Positions 1-11,152 of a stretch of 64,000 nt of DNA are shown piece after piece. How positions within the stretch are numbered: the stretch's first letter is position 1; every line of letters begins with the position of its first letter. The stretch covers positions 11,475,001 through 11,539,000 of the forward strand of contig OX419755.1 in assembly GCA_948567375.1 (NCBI GenBank), given 5' to 3'. The notes beneath the pieces were generated by a model. The model saw only the letters and a program-made list of their open reading frames with translations, made no database searches and had not been told where the DNA came from. The DNA is from Lunularia cruciata (lineage: Eukaryota; Streptophyta; Marchantiopsida; Lunulariales; Lunulariaceae). Both the position numbers and the translations under genes were made by a program.

Positions 1-87
1 CCATTAATGAATTCCAGTAGAACAGATATTCTTATCAATGTTGTAATTAAATTTAGGGTTGATGGGATCTGATGCTAAAAAAAAAAA

Positions 88-124
88 AGATTTAGATATT
101 CCCAACTTTGGAATATCTAAATCT
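88..124. repeat. Perfect 15-bp inverted repeat (hairpin)
   Basis: The arm at 88-102 (AGATTTAGATATTCC) is the exact reverse complement of 110-124, with a 7-base loop. A run of A lies to the left and T-rich DNA to the right. It could be a piece of a miniature inverted-repeat element or a chance palindrome in AT-rich DNA. No coding context is present. Confidence 0.7.
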
Positions 125-730
125 CTATTTTTTTCTCTTTTTAGGAATTTACACATTTCCACTTTTACTTCAACGCAGAAAACGTCAATGTAAATATATT
201 AACTCGCACTTTGAGGAACGCTTTCTAACAAAGACTCATGTTTTGATCTAAGGTTATCAAGCTAATTTCCTTCACCCTCTTTAATAATTCAAAAGACAAT
301 TATTCACGATGAGAGATTGATGAGACTCGAGAGGGGAACCACACTCAACTATTAAATACATACAATTAATCGTTTATCCTATGTTTGGTTCGGCAGTTTT
401 GGAGATGGCTGAACTGAGATATGCATTTGGATGCAGGATAATTTACCTTTTACTTAATATGACAATCATATGAATGTCGGAAAATTAGCATCAATGAAAT
501 GCAACATGCATTAAGAACTAAACGGTGCAAATCAAGAAATTGAATCACTGCAGACCAATTATCTAGATTTAATTATACCAAACCAAATTCAAGATCAGTT
601 GGGAATTTATTGAGCTAACTTGGTTACAATAAATATTTGATTGAGTGCCAATGGATCCAAGGATGAAGAGATGCAATAATAGGGAGTTTCAGAAATGGCT
701 TTGTGTTTCAATAAAGATCCAATAAAAATA

Positions 731-852
731 TACTTATGGAAGTCACACAAATTCCATAAATGATGGTGTGCATGGGTGAGTAAAATAAATGAAAAGAAAT
801 TTTACTTGAAGTTTCACAAATTGCACAAATTATGGTGTGCATGGGTGGGTAC
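731..852. repeat. Degenerate direct duplication, about 70 bp
   Basis: Two diverged copies of a unit ending in ATGGTGTGCATGGGTG lie head to tail at about 731-783 and 803-852. It looks like an old slippage or unequal-exchange duplication with no coding meaning. Confidence 0.6.
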
Positions 853-1680
853 ATTATGGTGTTTCAAGAGTAGCACTTCACCTCCCAGAAATATTCCATT
901 AAAAAATGTATAGGAAATCTTGGAATTTACTATGGGATATGAGGTAGAGAAATTTAAGATACTTACAAGAGATATTTACAAGATATCTCCACAGATATTT
1001 ATATCTATGGAAGATATAAAATGTACCCCATAGTGTTTTAGGGTAGATTATCAAGGTCCCATTAGTATTAAATTGTGAATTTAACTCTTAATTGTGGGCA
1101 TAACATCAGATTGTGGTGACTTATCATTTGTGGTGACATGTCATTGGCGTATTGATGACATGGCCGTGTTTGGTTTTGAGATGAGTTTGGCGCCGAGATG
1201 GAAGATGGAAGAGATGAGTCCTCTTAGACGGGAGAGATGAGTCATGTGCATCATCCTACAAGGGGCACTCAAGGAATGAGAACAGTAGAAGAAAAATCAG
1301 CTTAGAGAAATGAGTGGAATGTGATACATTTGTACTCGAGCCCATAGAAATTAGAAATGAGTGGAATGTATGATAGATAGGTGAGTAATGAGTAATGAGA
1401 TTTGGAGCAAAATGTGCAAGAGGTGAGTACTAAGTATTCGGTACCCTATGAATCCAAGGAGTGAATTTTGAGGTGGAGAGTGTACTCGGTTTTGAAGAAC
1501 AGAAATTTTGAGTTGAACGTTGAGGAATGATTGGCAAGGCCTAGAGATTCAGTTTCATAGCCAAGAAAAAATGCCAATAAGACTCCCAATCTTGGAGGAG
1601 AAAAATAACAGTTCAAAGAAGAAGGAGAGTTTGTCGATGAGTCCCATACAACCTGAAAGAGAGTTGAGTGGGAGCATTGG

Positions 1681-1806
1681 TAGAGCAACAAGATCAAAGA
1701 GTCCCAAAGTTCAAAAATTGATGAGTCCTAAATGCAAGCTAAAAGAAAGTTGCATGGAGTAGTGGTAGAGAAACAAGATCAGAAAGTCCCAAAGTTCAAA
1801 AATTGG
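1681..1806. repeat. Direct duplication, period about 85 bp
   Basis: A 40-base block containing AGTCCCAAAGTTCAAAAATTG occurs at about 1681 and again at about 1766 with few differences. No function is apparent. Confidence 0.6.
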
Positions 1807-2013
1807 GTAATCAGCATTTGCAAGTTGTCCAATTCTAAATTTGAGTTGAATCCATTTTGTTGTGAGTAGGAGTATCTAAGGAAATCCAAGAGTTTTCTAT
1901 TGTCCATGTTAGTAGAAGTTCTATAAGAAAAGCTGGGTGGGTTGGTAGAGTCTCCCATAGGAATCACCTACAAAGTAGACCAAAAGCAATGGGTTTTGTC
2001 ATTAGTCTTCTAG

Positions 2014-2262
2014 AGGAGTCACACAAAAAATAGACTTCAAGGAGAAAAATGTCATGGATGTTTAGTAGGGCTAAGAAGGAAAAGTCACACATGGAGTAGA
2101 CTTCAAGGAGAAAAATGATAGATGTGTAGTAGGGTTGAGAAGGAAAATCATTTTTCTCTCTAGTTAGCAAACATCATCAAAGGAGCGGAAAAAAACTCTC
2201 TAGTAGGGCCAAGAAGGAAAACTACTGCCAAAAGGACTCTCTAGTAGGGATCAAGAAGGAAA
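2014..2262. repeat. Degenerate tandem repeat around TAGTAGGG..AAGAAGGAAAA
   Basis: The core TAGTAGGG followed by AAGAAGGAAAA recurs four times, near 2063, 2127, 2201 and 2242. The first two copies sit in longer matching units of about 65 bases. This explains the purine-rich composition of the stretch. No protein is encoded. Confidence 0.65.
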
Positions 2263-3084
2263 ACCTTTTAGTTCTCTCAAATTAGAAGAAGTCATTGGAG
2301 CTCCTTGGGCTCCTGGACTCTCTTTTTAATAAGGTGTTAATAGGAGTTGGACCAAGTGTTCTATAGGTACTACAAGTTTTAAAAAAGAGAAAACAGAAAT
2401 CAGAGGAAAAAGATTGGAGAAGGTGGGTGTTAGTATGAATTACAAAAAAGAGAAAACTAGAGAAAAGAGATGGAAGAAGATGGATATTTTCTAATCTTTG
2501 ATGTACAAATCAGATTTTTACAAATGTACAAAGGTGCACAATGTTTGCAAATGTTTAGAGGATCTAAGATACTCCACATAAAGCAAATGAGAGTACTATT
2601 GGTAAGGGGTTTTGAGCTGGGTCTTTCTGTTTTTTTTTGTTTCTAGAGGACATATAAGTGGTGTTATAAGGGTTGTTATCAAGGCATTTCAATATACCCA
2701 ATCTCAATACCTAGAAGAAGTTGACAAATGAGATAAAAAAAACTATGCTGACATGGATGTCACTATGGTAGAGTGAAGTTGAACTTGACATTGAGGATGG
2801 GTTTAAAGATTTTCATGATAAGGATGAAGATGAAAATTATGCTCACATTGAAGAATTTGCTTTATTTTTAGGATGGTGGGACTTTGCCCATAATACTCAT
2901 TATTTGGTAGATAGAACCATTTGCAGATTACTGTAGCAAATTTGTCACTTAGCTTTTCCATAATCTAGATCTAATCCCTTTTAAAACCTTGATGAGGATG
3001 GATGTAAATTCATTTTATACATGACATGTTTGTGGAGAAATTTCTTGGAGGAAGTAAAACCTTGTGTAGATCTAGTTTGTTGTT

Positions 3085-4000
3085 GCACTGGATAAATTTG
3101 GTCATAGTAGTGGGAATGGGGCTTGCATAGCTAGAGGCACCAACTTGTTGGGTACTAGTGCCGGGTCCATCACTCAATTCACTAATAGAGTAATCATTGC
3201 CATTATAGCAAATGTAGAAAAAGAAGTTGTATGGCCTAATATGGAAGAGTAAGATATTTTTTTGTAAGTATTTGGAGCAAAAGAATTTTTGGGCTGAATG
3301 GGATTGGTTGATGGAACCCTTTTCCCATTGGCTCAAAGACCAAAACTTGATGATGAGACATATTTTAGTAGGAATGGATCTTTTTCTATCAATGGACAAG
3401 AAATTTGTGACAACATGAGGAGAATAATATACTTCTTGGGTGGTAAGGATCCACTTGGTGTGGGTAAAGTTGAGTGCATCTTGTTGTTGTGTTTACCAAA
3501 TTGCATCAACAATACAAAGATTCTTGTATGCTTTAGTCACTTCACAATCACAAGTTCATATGTTGTTTAGTAATTTATCTCATAATTAATTTTTATGTAA
3601 TTATATGCAAGGATGCTCACCTCTTGCCATGACATGACTTTTTTGAAATATTCAACCCTATGGAGTGATTTAAGGAGAAGAGGGCCAATGAGTCATATGG
3701 CCCTATCAGTATCTTTGGATGATTTGGCCTATGGGCACATGAATCATTTGGTACCTTCTTTTAAAGTGCAGAGATCTAGAGATCAAAGCAACTTCAACAA
3801 ATGTGTAGCTTGTACTCACATTCTCAATGAGCACTACATAGATAGATAGATGAAAGATGACATTCATTTGTGTAAGTTGAGGGTTCAACTAAAAAGGAGT
3901 CCAAGTAGAAATAGATATTTGTTAAGGTGGATAAGTGTATGCATTTTTTTTGCATAATTTTTTGATAAACAAATGAGACTTAGGGGAGGAGGAAGATTAA
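3085..4000 (+). pseudogene. Decayed PIF/Harbinger-type DNA transposase
   Basis: One plus-strand frame, interrupted by stops, reads like the plant PIF/Harbinger (HARBI1-like) transposase. A segment beginning ALDKFGHSSGNGA leads into VVWPNMEE at about 3085-3250. The catalytic-core block GLVDGTLFPLAQRP follows at about 3304-3345, where the D after V is the first expected acidic residue. Next come an INGQEICD block and, after what may be an intron or gap, FNKCVACTHILNEHYIDR at about 3795-3849, the position of the conserved region near the third catalytic residue. Stops near 3253, 3265 and 3295 and the loss of the second catalytic block make it dead. No terminal inverted repeats or target duplication were found. 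The family call rests on pattern recognition. Confidence 0.7.
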
Positions 4001-5871
4001 TGCATGGAGAGGTTAGAGGCAACTATTTCCACTATAGCTCAAGAGATATCTGATAATGGAAGAAAAAATTGGAATATAGAAGATACAAGATCACATGTTA
4101 TGAGTGATTGCCTTTGCTTTGATAGACATGTTGGGATATGAAACCCCTGATCAATTTTACCATTCTCAAGAGAGTCTAGAAACTTTTTTACAATTCATGT
4201 TATCATTGCACTTTATCATATTCTTCTCAATAAACAAATCCTTCTTGATTCTTGCATTGAGTATATCTGGGTTATCGATCATATGCACTTAGCACTTAAT
4301 GAGTTCTGGATTACCCATTCCTAGAATAACTCATGCTTTCATCTACCAATATCCTTCTCAATATATAGGTTTTACTCTTTACATGTTTCCAGGTCAGATT
4401 TATTTTTGCTACTGTTTGATCAGAGGTCTGCCAGATTGCATACTTTACATATCTTGCATTTAATGAGTTGAAACGGGAACTTGTATTTAGGGAGTTCTGA
4501 TGTACCTTTAATTGAATTTCTGATTGTTCTTTTGGTTTTGGAAGCTTATAAACAAGAGCCAGAATTTAAGTGCATTAAATTTTTAGTGATGGCTGTCCAA
4601 AATCAAGCATAAGCTCTTTGTAATGAGCAAGTACTTCCTCTCTAGCAATTTTCCACATCTAGGATGACATAATTTGGGACAAGAATACCATCCAGATTAT
4701 CACTACAATATTTCTGAATATTCCTCATTGAGCTCTTAAGAGTAGTCCACTACACAAGAAGATAACAAGCTTGTAAATACATCCTACATAAAATTATGAC
4801 AAACAGAATGGTCTGACATGCTCAAGGGGAAGTAAAAGAGTCCTATACATGGGCTATGCCTGCACTTGTCCCAAATGGATTTGGTGAAACCCAACTCCAA
4901 AGGCCTTTTAGTGAATATGCAGTTTTGTTGAGCAATGGTTTTGCCTAAGTTGACAGGGGTTTTAAAGGTGGCATTAAAAAGGGAAAAAGAGTTTTAGGTT
5001 CCTAAAGCTTTGCAGATAAATCGTCTTTGCTATTCATTGTATTACCAACTGGCTTGCACCTTCACAAGAAGATAGTTTATTCTAGGAGAAGCTTTATCAC
5101 AAGAAGATAGCCTGCTAAATGCAAGACTACATTAGTCAGCCCGACCAATTTTGGAGAAAGAACCATACCCAAAGAGCATAAGATGATGTGAGAAAGGTCC
5201 AAACCACATTCAAAAATGACACACCTTGTCCATGTGCATAGCCCTTCTTTTTATATCAAATTAGAGCAACTAGTCCATGATGACAAAACCGGACTAGACC
5301 ATAAGGAATCCAGAAGTAAGATTTTACAAAATTGCACAATTAATATTTATCAGAATGAAAGCTAACGTGGAGTTAGGATGAGTTAACTGCACTAGTGCTC
5401 ACTAATGTTGGTTAACAACTCAACTTGTATGGTATTCTTGCTATCATGGAGGAGTTATAACCGCTCCATCAGTGCAGTTCATGCAAAGGAAATTAACATC
5501 ATACTGCATCTCATTTGCATTTAATGAGATCTGGATACCCATTTGGCTTCTATGCTCATTTTGTTATAACCTTCTCAATAAACACCCACTTTGACCCACT
5601 TTGAGAAGACTTTGACAATTTAGTATGTATTTTATATCATGTGTTAGAAGCTTTTGGATCATAGCAGATTAAGTTTGTTCCCTTTTGATAAGATATGATG
5701 AAAAAAACATCCTCAAATAAAGCAACATGGAACAAACAATGACCTTCATGACTAAAAGCAAAAGTCCAAGTGGTTAAAAAATAGGAGTCCAACTCAAACC
5801 ACTCAAATGAAAGTCCGTGCAAACCATGCAAACCAACTTTTTTTGCAAAAAACATGGCTCACAAAAACCAC
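4001..5871. other. No gene seen
   Basis: No frame longer than about 70 codons occurs here and none carries a motif I recognise. A few further codons after 4000 may continue the transposase relic. The rest is unassigned AT-rich DNA. Confidence 0.55.
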
Positions 5872-5965
5872 AAACCCACCATGCAAACTGCATGGCTCAC
5901 ACAAATAGCAAACCCGCCATGCAAACTGCATGGCTCATGCAAATAGCAAACCTGCTGTGCAAACC
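5872..5965. repeat. Tandem repeat, 38-bp unit, about 2.5 copies
   Basis: Units start at 5872, 5910 and 5948, and the third is partial. Each contains CCATGCAAACTGCATGGCTC, which is itself nearly palindromic (CCATGCA and TGCATGG). The units are directly adjacent with no spacers, so this is a small satellite-like expansion and not a CRISPR array. Confidence 0.8.
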
Positions 5966-5997
5966 AGAAATAGGTGCAAACACATGCCCAATCTGCA

Positions 5998-8080
5998 TCA
6001 TGCAAACCACCACTGCCACATAGACCATAGGCTCACTTTGCTTAAACCAACCAGGCTAATCATTTGAGTTTTTTTGGAGAAGTGTATGAAATCATCCAAT
6101 AAAATCTTCAAGTGAGTCACAAGAGCTTGAACAACACTCCTATCTCCATAATTAATAGAGTTGTAGACATATGCACAAGTTTCCCAACATGATTTTAAGC
6201 AAGAATAAATGTTGAAGAACATTTCTAAATGTGCAGTATTTCTAAACCTAAATTGCTTCCCCAAACTTATTACCATTGTGTGTACTCCTTATGGGATCAA
6301 ACCTTGATCCCACAAAGATTGTAATAAGATCTCCACCACCTCCTTTGGACCACTAGTCCAAAGGATCTCCTCAAAATGTATGATACAATACTCCATAAAT
6401 TCCTTGAGTCCAAGATGTAGGATATACCATAAAGTACTTCTTGCCCTATAATCTCACCATCTTTTCATACTAGTCTCCGCACACCACTCAAAAAATGGAG
6501 GTAATATAAGCCTAGTAGGATCTCTAAAGTCAACCAACAATGTACAAAAAATATTCTAATACTCCTCCTCAAATTGGTGTGGAAAAGTACACATGGGATG
6601 AATACTCTAGCAATGCTCATCCTCTCTCTAAGCTTTGTGAGCCTCAATATCTCATCATGTAAAAGTTGCTTCCTCTCTTGAAGCCACAAAGCCTCATGGT
6701 AGATATGTAACAATATGGAGTTTAGCGACAAAGTTAGTAGGACTAACAAAGTAGCAAATAAGACAAATTAGCCTAGAATATTCTAGAAGTATCTAGAAAG
6801 CTCCTTGGGAAGCTTCTCGGCTAGCTTAGCTTGCACCTCAAGTAAGTAGCTTCTAGAAGGAAGCTTTTAGAAGCTTCCAACTATCTTAGCTTGCACGCCA
6901 AGTAGGCAGCTTCTAGAAGAAAGATTCTTGAGAATCTTCCTAGTTAACTTGGTTTTCACTCTAAGAAAGCGGCTAGAGGAAACTTCTTGAAAAGCTTCTC
7001 AAGGGCCTTGTATGCTAACTATAAATACCAAAGCCAAAGCTTATGCTAGGCATTTGGAGTTTTCCCTCATTCAAGTGTCCCAATGTGAGCTTCCATTTTC
7101 CTATTTCTCTCCTCTGTCTTGGACGTTTACAATGTACCGCTAAAGTGCAAAGATGTGGCAAGATCATCATCTATGCGAGGTCTCCAAGACACAATGTCCT
7201 CCTTTATATTAAAATAAGGCTCCATCTTGGGCCCACCTATGAGAGTCAACAAAGTTTGATTTGCACAAGTGGATCTCCCAACTCCATCATGTACATGCTT
7301 GATCTTGTGTACATGCTCTGTTAGGGTACCCACAGCAATGTGAAGAAACTGCCAAGGAAAGAAAAGTTTTTCTACCTCTAGCCTCTTAGTTGCCTCCTCA
7401 CAAGCATCCTCATATGCAAGCCTAAGAGAATCTAGCAAAGTCCACATCTCATGTAGAATCCTCTAAGTACTCTCCAATAACTCCATAGTAATGAAAAGTT
7501 CTCTCATACAAAACATCTCTTGAAGTCTATACCCCTTGGCCATCAACTCACTCTCACTCTTAGTCTATCCAACTCACCAATCCTCTCAACTCTATCACCA
7601 ATAAACCTATCTAGCTCAGAAAATCTCTACTCGTGTGCTCTCTCTTCTCTCTCTTTCTCTCTAATTGCACTAAGTGTGCTAACCTCACATGAATAGTACT
7701 CTCTTCAATAGATAAGTGCATCTCTTGCTTGGCTAGTCTTGTCTCTCTCTCCATAAGAATATGCTTCTCTAGCCTCATATACTCTTCTCCTTCTCCTAGT
7801 CTACTCTCTCAAGTGCTCATCTTGAACTCATTTTCCACTAGTCTATGCTTCTCAAGATGAATTTTCTCTTCTCTCTTGACTAGATGCTCCTTAAGAGGTA
7901 TATACACATGTATGTCTCTCTAGGTAGAGTAGGGGGCTCAACTTCCATGCAAGGACTAGAATGGGGTGAGTGAGCATGGGGAGTGTTCTCATAGGGCTGA
8001 AATGCATCAAGAGTCACCTGATGAGGAGAATGTGGAGGGAAGGTGGTCTCATTGGAAGAATAAGCATGACTTGAACACAA
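5998..8080 (-). pseudogene. Unrecognised decayed coding region, coiled-coil rich
   Basis: Several minus-strand frames look like pieces of one old gene read from about 8080 down to 5998. At 8080-7880 a Pro/His-rich N-terminal part ends near PRETYMCIYL. At about 7900-7560 a highly charged, heptad-like stretch (for example EKHILMERETRLAKQEMHL) runs some 110 codons with only two stops. At 7447-7140 follows an open frame including LAYEDACEEATKRLEVEKL. Further pieces at 6705-6465 (LWLQERKQLLHDEI) and 6276-5998 lie beyond an inserted solo LTR. I do not recognise the family. It could be the extra ORF or gag of an unfamiliar retroelement, or a dead host gene copy. Frames shift between pieces, so it cannot be functional. 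Confidence 0.4.
6706..7131 (+). mobile_element. Solo LTR of the chromovirus F/G family
   Basis: The block starts TGTAACAATATGG and ends TTTACA. It matches the reverse complement of the two LTRs of element F (49313-49752 and 54659-55089), including repeated GAAGCTTC-type segments and a CTATAAATACC TATA motif at 7019-7028. No internal retroelement sequence adjoins either side, so it is a solo LTR left by LTR-LTR recombination. Flanking pentamers (AGATA, ATGTA) match at only three of five positions, as expected of an old insertion. It interrupts the minus-strand coiled-coil relic. Confidence 0.8.
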
Positions 8081-8140
8081 AATCTACACATGATCATGAT
8101 CAAATCTATGAACCTAGTTCAAGCCAGGCCTATCAAGTTT

Positions 8141-8830
8141 TGTAACACCCATTTGTGCATGTGTGTGGTATTGTAATATTTAGCTTGGTATTACAAGTAC
8201 TTGAGAGATATTATTTATATAGAGATAAACTATGGTTTTACATTAATCATGATTAGCTAGAGTTAGTCTCAACTAAGATAGAAGGGACCTTACTTTAGAT
8301 GAGGTGGAAAAGATGAGCACCACTATTTTGGATTCTAGTGTGTTGACTTAGTACTATTCCTAGGTGTTTGGCTTTGAGGAAAGAGTTGAGAACTCTTGGG
8401 CCCGCAAGCCTTTTTGTTTTGGATTCTTCTATAGTCCAAGGATAGCCCATGTGAAGGAATCCTTGACTTAGTGGTTGGGTCAAGATAAGATCACATGCTA
8501 GTGGAATATGCATATGTGAATGGATATTCCTTTCTACTTTTTGACTTTACTTGACTTTTAGTCTAGTAACTTGAGTTACTATGGTAATTGGCAACTTTGG
8601 TATGTAACTATTTCACAAGTATATAACAAGGGGTGAGGAGGTGCTCATCATCCTTTCATTTGCAACTATCTCTCTCTCATTGAGTTCTCTAGTGAGCAAT
8701 GTCTTGAGTCTTGGAGTGTTAGCCTTGGAGGAGTATGATGGAGTTGGAGTTCCTTGCCTTCTTAGTCCATGGTGCGCTACCATAATAGCCATAAAAGGTT
8801 CATCCTGAGTGAGAGACATGTCGGCTCACA
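8141..8830 (+). repeat. 5' LTR of element A
   Basis: It begins TGTAACACCC and ends GGCTCACA. The same sequence with scattered differences recurs at 15998-16685, and in reverse orientation at 24233-24924, 40242-40929 and 47344-48030. Confidence 0.92.
8620..8626 (+). promoter_or_regulatory. Candidate LTR TATA box
   Basis: TATATAA within CAAGTATATAACAAGG lies about 210 bases before the LTR end. The same block is kept in the other A-family LTRs, which fits the core promoter for the genomic transcript. No transcription start can be read from sequence. Confidence 0.5.
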
Positions 8831-8834
8831 TTTT

Positions 8835-8851
8835 TGGTTCTGTTATCGGGA
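8835..8851 (+). other. Primer binding site, tRNA-Glu type
   Basis: TGGTTCTGTTATCGGGA follows the 5' LTR by four bases. The better-kept element D copy reads TGGTTCCGTTGCCGGGA, which is complementary to the 3' end of plant tRNA-Glu (TCCCGGCAACGGAACCA). The three differences in A are all C-to-T or G-to-A transitions, as expected from deamination. Confidence 0.75.
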
Positions 8852-8871
8852 CCTCTCTAGAAGGTAAGATA

Positions 8872-9042
8872 ATGTTCCGTGTTCAATTCTACATTAGGCA
8901 GAAGGAGGCTATGAGAGCTCACTTGGAGAGAACATTAGGAGAGGAGAGGGCTAAACTCATGTTAGAGAACCAAGATCCATTTATATACTCTGTAGTTCAT
9001 TATGATGTATTTGAAGTGATTTTGTATATCTTGTACACATGA
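8872..9042 (+). CDS. Short leader ORF after the primer site (56 codons)
   Basis: An ATG just after the primer site opens a 56-codon frame starting MFRVQFYIRQKEA and ending with a stop at 9042. Element D has the same 56-codon frame at 47132-47302 with only a handful of mostly conservative residue changes. The frame is charged in its first half and hydrophobic at its end. I do not recognise a family. It may be the N-terminus of the extra zinc-knuckle ORF downstream, or a leader peptide. Its intactness in two old copies is the main reason to list it. Confidence 0.4.
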   Translation: MFRVQFYIRQKEAMRAHLERTLGEERAKLMLENQDPFIYSVVHYDVFEVILYILYT

Positions 9043-9830
9043 GAGGATTTGGAGAGATTGTGTGAGGTGGATTGTAGATTTGGGGATGAAGGTGATTTTG
9101 GGCAAAATATCAAGTTTGAGATCTGAACTTGAAATTTCTACACATGATAGATTGGGTTATCTTTCAGTTAGCACACTTGAAATTATTGTCAGAGCTATTA
9201 TGTGCATTGGGCTAGAAATTTTGAAAGTTGATAGGGTAAACTGCTCCCACAACTGCATGCTCTCTAGAAAATTGTACAGAGTCTGCCATTTCTTTAATTT
9301 TCAGTGGATTGCTGTGAAACTTTCCAAGAAAATTAAGTACATTATATCCTACTTGCTGAAAAAAAGATTAGAGAGAGATCATTCTTGAGCAGGGAGGTAT
9401 GAGTTTTTGAAATGAGAGGGGGGGGGGGGGGTTAAGACCAAATCTGAAATATGTGTGCTAAATAGAAAGGTGTCTAGGCCAAATGGCTTGATGAAAAGAT
9501 CTGAAATTTATTAGGGAGGGACAATCTAGATTTGTGATCATGTGTGCAAAATTGCAGAGGACTATCACATACTAGTTGAGAGATCTGAGTGAAATTGTGA
9601 GGAAGGGTCAATTCTGCAGAGTGGAGATCTCATGCATGAGGAGTTTGAGAGCAACAAAAAGCATGTTTGAGTGTTTATGTTCATCTTGGGAACATGCAGG
9701 GTCACCCAGAGTGGAAATTGAGAATATGAAAGGTTCCCCAAGGATTTGAGGTGATTGTAGGGGGGGATTTGAGGAAAAAAGAGTTTACAATAGAATTTGA
9801 AGAGAGTGTTGAGAGGATCCTAAACCTATC

Positions 9831-10581
9831 TGTAATACCAAGGGTTAGCCATATGATCTAGATGTGAAATTCGGTTTGGTAACATCTAGAATGATGTTAT
9901 ACATGATGGTCAAAATAGATCAGATAGAAGTATCACCAAAAGAGTACTTCTACTAATAGGGCAGAAACCGAAATAGACTTGAGAACCTTAGAACCAATAG
10001 CTAGACATATGATTTAAAGGTGAGAATTGGTTTGGTAACATCTGGAAGGATGTTACACATGATGGACTAAACAGATCAGAAAGAGGTATCACCAAAAGGG
10101 GACTTCTACTAATAGAGTAGGAACCGAAATATGCCTGAAATCTTTGAAGGCAACTTTGGAGGCCTAAACGGATGAATTAGGCCTCGAAAATGTGCAGATT
10201 CCCCCCCCCCCCCCCGCAATGGAGAAAAGGCTAGCCTTCCCTCCCCCCTGGTTTTTCTCGTCGAGAGCTTTCAAACGGTACCTTACTCATGTGATTCTGA
10301 GATTCCTACAGGAAGATTCCCTAAAAGATTCCCTAAAAGATTCAAAGCTCGTTTGACCAACCAGATAGGACCTAGACCAGACAGGTCACCCATCCAAGTA
10401 AATAATCCAAGGGTGGAGCTTGCTGACATGTCACCTATCTGTGTCCCTAATCCTATGGTGGAGCTTCCTTGGAGGAGATCCTCTTTGTCTATATAATAAA
10501 GAGAAGGTGCTCCCTTGGGGCATCGAATGTTTGAGTGTGCGATCTGTGTTTTCTCTCTTCTCTTGTTCTCGAAGTATTACA
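9831..10581 (+). mobile_element. Solo LTR of another retrotransposon, inserted in element A
   Basis: The 751-bp block starts TGTAATACC and ends GTATTACA and is absent from the matching place in element D (near 46378). Flanking pentamers CTATC (9826-9830) and CTATA (10582-10586) agree at four of five bases and fit a target duplication. Inside, a segment of about 140 bases is duplicated (about 9845-9990 and 10000-10135, sharing TTTGGTAACATCT and TATCACCAAAAG). A run of C occurs at about 10201-10215. No coding sequence of its parent element is present here. Confidence 0.8.
10490..10500 (+). promoter_or_regulatory. Candidate TATA box of the nested solo LTR
   Basis: TATATAATAAA lies about 90 bases before the end of the solo LTR, a plausible core-promoter position with a short R-U5. 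It points into element A's coding region. Confidence 0.4.
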
Positions 10582-11152
10582 CTATACCACTTGGAGGAAA
10601 GAGTGAGTCTAAGTGCTTTCTATGTGGAGAGAAGGGATATAAGGCAAGTTCATGTCCATTGACCTTTGAGAGCAAGAGATTGAGGGAAAGGAGAGACTTA
10701 CTTGACTTGGGTTTGCATGTTGGACCTTCTTCACCAAGATTAGGAGGGGGAAGATCTAAGACCAAGGAGTTGTGTGAGGTTTGTGGAGTTGAAGGACTTC
10801 CAAAAGGACATGAGTGTAGTGGAGTAAAATCACTTTTGGAGACTTTGGTGAAGGATCTTGGAGAGTCTTAGTACATCTATTGAAATACTACCACCTTCAT
10901 CAGCTAGTTCTCAAGATTAGTGATGGAGATAATCTTTCAACTTATGGATAAACCATCCTTGAAGGTTCAATTAATATGCAATCTAGGATTTGATGTTGCT
11001 ATAGAAATCTTGGAGCAACCTGAGCCTTTTGTGTTCCATAGGGTGGATTAATCTCAAATGGTGTTAGTCATGTACATACTCTATTAGTTATAGAGTGAGA
11101 AAAAAGAAAAGAGAAGAAAAATTGAGAGAAAGAAAGATAGTGAGAGGTTAAG

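Larger units (their letters stand above)
1..2700. other. Gene-free AT-rich DNA
   Basis: No open frame here reads like a protein. The longest frames are 60 to 83 codons and have no recognisable motif. The stretch holds a perfect hairpin near its left edge and three local duplications, listed separately. It looks like old non-coding intergenic or transposon-derived DNA. Confidence 0.6.
9610..10871 (+). pseudogene. Extra ORF upstream of gag with zinc knuckle, element A
   Basis: The region codes for a protein that ends at 10871 and contains CFLCGEKGYKASSCP, a CX2CX4HX4C zinc knuckle, followed by a Cys-rich CEVCGVEGLPKGHEC segment. The upstream half (about 9610-9830) is separated from the zinc half by the nested solo LTR. 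A reading-frame shift near GSPRI, before the VIVG segment, also occurs at the same place in element D. The pairing of a knuckle with a preceding acidic segment recalls nucleic-acid-binding proteins of plant LINE-like elements. In this element it is separate from and upstream of gag. A nucleic-acid-binding accessory role is inference. Confidence 0.55.

Noticed and set aside
5872-5965. CRISPR-like array
   Set aside because: The units are directly adjacent without spacers, and the DNA is plant nuclear repeat DNA.
9418-9434. Run of G (and the C run near 10201-10215) as a regulatory feature
   Set aside because: They are simple homopolymers in decayed retroelement DNA and prone to assembly error; nothing ties them to function.
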